A stretch of 26,301 nucleotides of DNA from UBA1535 sp002323775 (GTDB lineage: Bacteria; Bacillota; Clostridia; Tissierellales; Sedimentibacteraceae): positions 1 to 26,301 of the forward strand of contig DAMAHZ010000042.1 of assembly GCA_031993545.1 (NCBI GenBank). Direction: 5' to 3'. Shown one piece after another: positions 24,079 through 26,301 of this stretch (position 1 is its first letter; the number at the start of each line of letters is the position of its first letter). A model generated the notes under the pieces. It saw nothing but the letters and a program-made list of their open reading frames with translations, was not told where the DNA came from and did not search any database. The position numbers were made by a program, and so were the translations under genes.

Positions 24079-24107
24079 ATTATACAGTGTCTAAAAATTT
24101 TTTGCAA
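24079..24107 (-). promoter_or_regulatory. Promoter of the lipoprotein gene
   Basis: On the minus strand TTGCAA (24102-24107) and TATAAT (24079-24084) are exactly 17 bases apart. It stands in the 118-base gap after mnmA. No clear mnmA terminator is visible there. Confidence 0.78.
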
Positions 24108-24144
24108 GACTTTATTGTTAATTTTTTTACTTGATTTCCACTTT

Positions 24145-25227
24145 TTACTTGAATATTGTTCCTCCGCCGACTACTACGTCGCCATCATAAAATACCGCAG
24201 CCTGACCAGCAGTTATCGCACGCTGTGGTTCGTCAAATACTACTCTTACGCTTTCTTCATCATGAGGGTAAATAGTAGCGGATTTTTCAACCTGTCTATA
24301 TCTTATCTTAGCTTTTACCTTTATTGCTTGTGTCAGTTTATCAAAAGCAATCCAATTCAAGTTATTAACATAAAATTCTGTCCCGTACAGACCGTTTTCA
24401 TCACTTAGAGTAATCGTATTTTTTTGCATATCCTTACTTTTTACGTATAAAGGTGTCTCATGAGCGATGCCAAGTCCTTTTCTCTGACCTGTTGTGTAGC
24501 CTAGCAAGCCCTTATGCTTTCCAAGCACCTTTCCATTTGTATCTATGAAGTTTCCCTCAGGATATTTTCTATTTGTATATCCCTCTATAAATTTTTTGTA
24601 ATCTCCATCAACAACAAAACAGATATCTTGGCTTTCGTGCTTATCAGCATTTATAAATTCCTGCTCCTGAGCAATTTGTCTTACCTCTGATTTTTTAAGC
24701 CCTCCAAGTGGAAACAGGGTATGAGCAAGCTGATCTTGTGTCATAGCATACAAAACATAGCTTTGATCCTTAGTTTCATCAACGCCCTTTTTCAATAAAT
24801 ATCTGCCTGTAGCCTCATCTTTTTCAATTCTAACATAATGACCAGTTGCTATATAATCGAAATCAAGTTCTTTCGCTCGCATATAAAGCTTTTCAAATTT
24901 AATATATATATTGCAATCTATACAAGGATTAGGAGTTAAGCCATTTTCATAAGATTCCACAAATCTCTTAATTACCTTTTCTTCAAAATCATCCTTAAAA
25001 TTAAACACATAATAAGGCATTTTAAGTTTGAATGCAACGCTTCTTGCATCCTCAACATCATCTAAAGAACAGCAGGTTTTCTCTCTGCTAACTAAAACAT
25101 CCTCATTATTGAACAATTTCATAGTGACTCCTATGCAATCGTATTTTTCTTCTGATAATAAATAAGCAGCAACAGCACTGTCAACTCCGCCACTCATGGC
25201 AACTATAACTTTTTTATTCATATTCAT
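24145..25227 (-). CDS. mnmA: tRNA-specific 2-thiouridylase MnmA
   Basis: MnmA (TrmU), 360 residues, normal length. The PP-loop SGGVDS is at 12-17; the catalytic pair is Cys102 in NPCIDCN and Cys203 in SQDICF, with the intervening ATGHYVR and KDQSYVLY segments conserved. The C-terminal beta-barrel ends in GGGTI as usual. The enzyme adds sulfur to position 2 of U34 in tRNAs for Lys, Glu and Gln, with sulfur delivered by an IscS-type desulfurase in the cytoplasm. The start is taken as ATG at 25227, because AGGTG is seven bases before it; in-frame ATGs at 25233 and 25221 and a TTG at 25248 have poorer spacing. In many Clostridia mnmA follows iscS/nifU genes, but here none is adjacent. Its leader can pair with its own ribosome binding site. 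Confidence 0.96.
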   Translation of the reverse strand: MNMNKKVIVAMSGGVDSAVAAYLLSEEKYDCIGVTMKLFNNEDVLVSREKTCCSLDDVEDARSVAFKLKMPYYVFNFKDDFEEKVIKRFVESYENGLTPNPCIDCNIYIKFEKLYMRAKELDFDYIATGHYVRIEKDEATGRYLLKKGVDETKDQSYVLYAMTQDQLAHTLFPLGGLKKSEVRQIAQEQEFINADKHESQDICFVVDGDYKKFIEGYTNRKYPEGNFIDTNGKVLGKHKGLLGYTTGQRKGLGIAHETPLYVKSKDMQKNTITLSDENGLYGTEFYVNNLNWIAFDKLTQAIKVKAKIRYRQVEKSATIYPHDEESVRVVFDEPQRAITAGQAAVFYDGDVVVGGGTIFK

Positions 25228-25231
25228 ACAC

Positions 25232-25305
25232 ATGCACCTACTATACAAAAAATCATTAAATATTTGTGCAATGGATAAAGTTTACTAAATTCAAAATCGG
25301 TGCAT
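25232..25305 (-). promoter_or_regulatory. mnmA leader with possible RBS-sequestering pairing
   Basis: ATGCACC in the early leader (plus strand 25299-25305) is the exact complement of GGTGCAT at the ribosome binding site and first ATG (25232-25238). Sixty bases lie between them. The pairing would cover AGGTG; the rest of the leader contains only weak local structure. Confidence 0.3.
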
Positions 25306-25354
25306 ATCCTTTCTTTATATATCATTTATTTAAACCTCATTTCTACAAAAATTT

Positions 25355-25383
25355 ATTATAGCATATTTTTAGAAATTTATAAA
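25355..25383 (-). promoter_or_regulatory. Extended -10 promoter of mnmA
   Basis: On the minus strand TTTATA (25378-25383) and TATAAT (25355-25360) are 17 bases apart, and TG one base before the -10 box makes it an extended -10. The -35 box overlaps the stop codon region of the upstream gene. The leader would be about 120 bases long. Confidence 0.65.
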
Positions 25384-26252
25384 CAAATTTCGTATAAATA
25401 CATATTACTTAATTTTCCAACACGTTTTACTGCTCCAACATAATTTAATACATTTAATGCTGTTTGTGATGATTTTAAATTCAATTTTGTGTGCTTAGCA
25501 TAGTCCTTTGTTGTAAAGCGAGACGGCAGACTCTCTGGTAAAAATTGAATATAGTCATTTGCACCACTAACACGGATTATATCCACTATGTCATTAGGCA
25601 CTCTTTCACACCTAGTTGAACCTCTCTTTTTGTCTATGTTCCAACCATTCAAATAACGATACTCTGTGATATCAAGAAAAACAAAGCAAAAGCTAAGCTT
25701 AGGGCTTGTCAGCTGATGCTTAATTTTATACAGCTCAAAAAATGTATCGTATATTTTACCAATTTTTGGACTTTTCCTCTTTTTACTAACTTCTCCGGTA
25801 TCCTTATCAATCCAGCAAAGCCATTTAGTTTTAGCTATAGGATAAACAACCGTAACTTCTGTAATTTCTTCAAGTCCAAGAAAAGCATCAAGCTTCTTTC
25901 TAAGGAGATTAAATGCTCTAGTTTGAATTTCAATAATTTTATTTTCAGAAACTATGTCTGCAACATATCTTCCAACTTTTATTTCTTGATTTTCTATGTT
26001 AGGTTCAAAATATTGCTTTAACACAGCATGTAAATTTTTTTCGCTGAGTGTACCTATTTTATATTTTAACTCATATTCTTCGCTATCTTCTTTTAATAAA
26101 ATCTCTGAACCATCTTTTTCAAAAGAAGCTTTCTCATCTACATAAAAAGAATTTAAAACCTGAGCATTAATTTTTTTCCTATTTTCATCACCTGTATACT
26201 TTCTAGCAACAGTATTACGAGCTTCATAAAATCTTTCCTTGTCCATAATCAT
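25377..26252 (-). CDS. PD-(D/E)XK-like domain protein with C-terminal winged helix, function unknown
   Basis: Cytosolic protein of 291 residues that I cannot name. Residues about 70-150 have the order of a PD-(D/E)XK nuclease core: a helix with Glu71 (SEKNLHAVLKQYF), then a strand with Asp99 (YVADIV), then IIEIQTR with Glu108 and Gln110 in place of the usual E-x-K. KTKWLCWI and a helical segment YDTFFELYKI follow. Residues about 242-290 (LPSRFTTKDYAKHTKLNLKSSQTALNVLNYVGAVKRVGK) read as a winged-helix or helix-turn-helix. It therefore looks like a DNA-related enzyme with its own DNA-binding module, perhaps in repair or defence; this is inference. AGGA lies 11 bases before the ATG at 26252. It is not in an operon with a recognisable partner in this window; its upstream neighbour is beyond the edge. 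Confidence 0.7.
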   Translation of the reverse strand: MIMDKERFYEARNTVARKYTGDENRKKINAQVLNSFYVDEKASFEKDGSEILLKEDSEEYELKYKIGTLSEKNLHAVLKQYFEPNIENQEIKVGRYVADIVSENKIIEIQTRAFNLLRKKLDAFLGLEEITEVTVVYPIAKTKWLCWIDKDTGEVSKKRKSPKIGKIYDTFFELYKIKHQLTSPKLSFCFVFLDITEYRYLNGWNIDKKRGSTRCERVPNDIVDIIRVSGANDYIQFLPESLPSRFTTKDYAKHTKLNLKSSQTALNVLNYVGAVKRVGKLSNMYLYEICL

Positions 26253-26301
26253 AAGTATAATTATCCTATCTATATAATTTTGTCGATTTTATTATATATT
26301 A

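Overview
The window comes from an AT-rich, low-GC Gram-positive anaerobe, most likely a spore-forming member of the Clostridia. Supporting signs are Shine-Dalgarno sequences of the AGGAGG type before nearly every gene, TTGACA/TATAAT promoters, some TTG starts, a SpoVG gene, a YtvI-like sporulation membrane protein, lipoproteins with lipoboxes, and a secreted glycosidase anchored by SLH motifs. I do not assign a species. I see no rRNA, tRNA, CRISPR array, insertion sequence or phage gene. Gene order and base use look like ordinary chromosome.

Region 1 (1-2200, minus strand) holds spoVG, purR and a DUF4397 protein. The purR-spoVG order matches the purR...spoVG-glmU-prs neighbourhood of Bacillus, and a possible next promoter runs off the left edge. 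Region 2 (2261-11447, minus strand) is a large nucleoside salvage locus. In transcription order it encodes purine nucleoside phosphorylase (deoD), an ADP-ribosylglycohydrolase-family enzyme, a four-part nucleoside ABC importer of the BMP/NupNOPQ type, a nucleoside hydrolase and ribokinase. The deoD promoter has both consensus hexamers (TTGACA, 17 bp, TATAAT). Together the products would import nucleosides, split them by phosphorolysis or hydrolysis, and feed ribose into the pentose phosphate pathway. PurR next door controls purine synthesis in related bacteria. murA (11706-12959) separates this block from region 3.

Region 3 (13190-15323, plus strand) is the only plus-strand operon: a PadR regulator, a HAAS-type membrane protein and a DUF4097 repeat protein, translationally overlapped. 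It sits behind a consensus promoter that overlaps one of two matching 21-bp palindromes. Region 4 (15547-26252, minus strand) is a series of mostly single genes with their own terminators: a diacylglycerol-kinase-like lipid kinase, an EAL-HDOD protein, a GH18-SLH glycosidase, a YtvI/AI-2E membrane protein, a dCache-GGDEF-EAL protein, a small lipoprotein, the tRNA thiouridylase mnmA, and a conserved-looking protein that I read as a PD-(D/E)XK-like domain plus a winged helix.

The most interesting signals are regulatory. Both purR and its upstream neighbour appear to have promoters placed inside an inverted repeat whose 3' arm is the ribosome binding site, so a transcript from the native promoter would be translatable while a read-through transcript would be masked. 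Two non-coding stretches of the nucleoside locus share an ATATGC/GCATA(T/C)/ATTGTA element. Several intergenic hairpins in that locus have their T-runs on the antisense strand.
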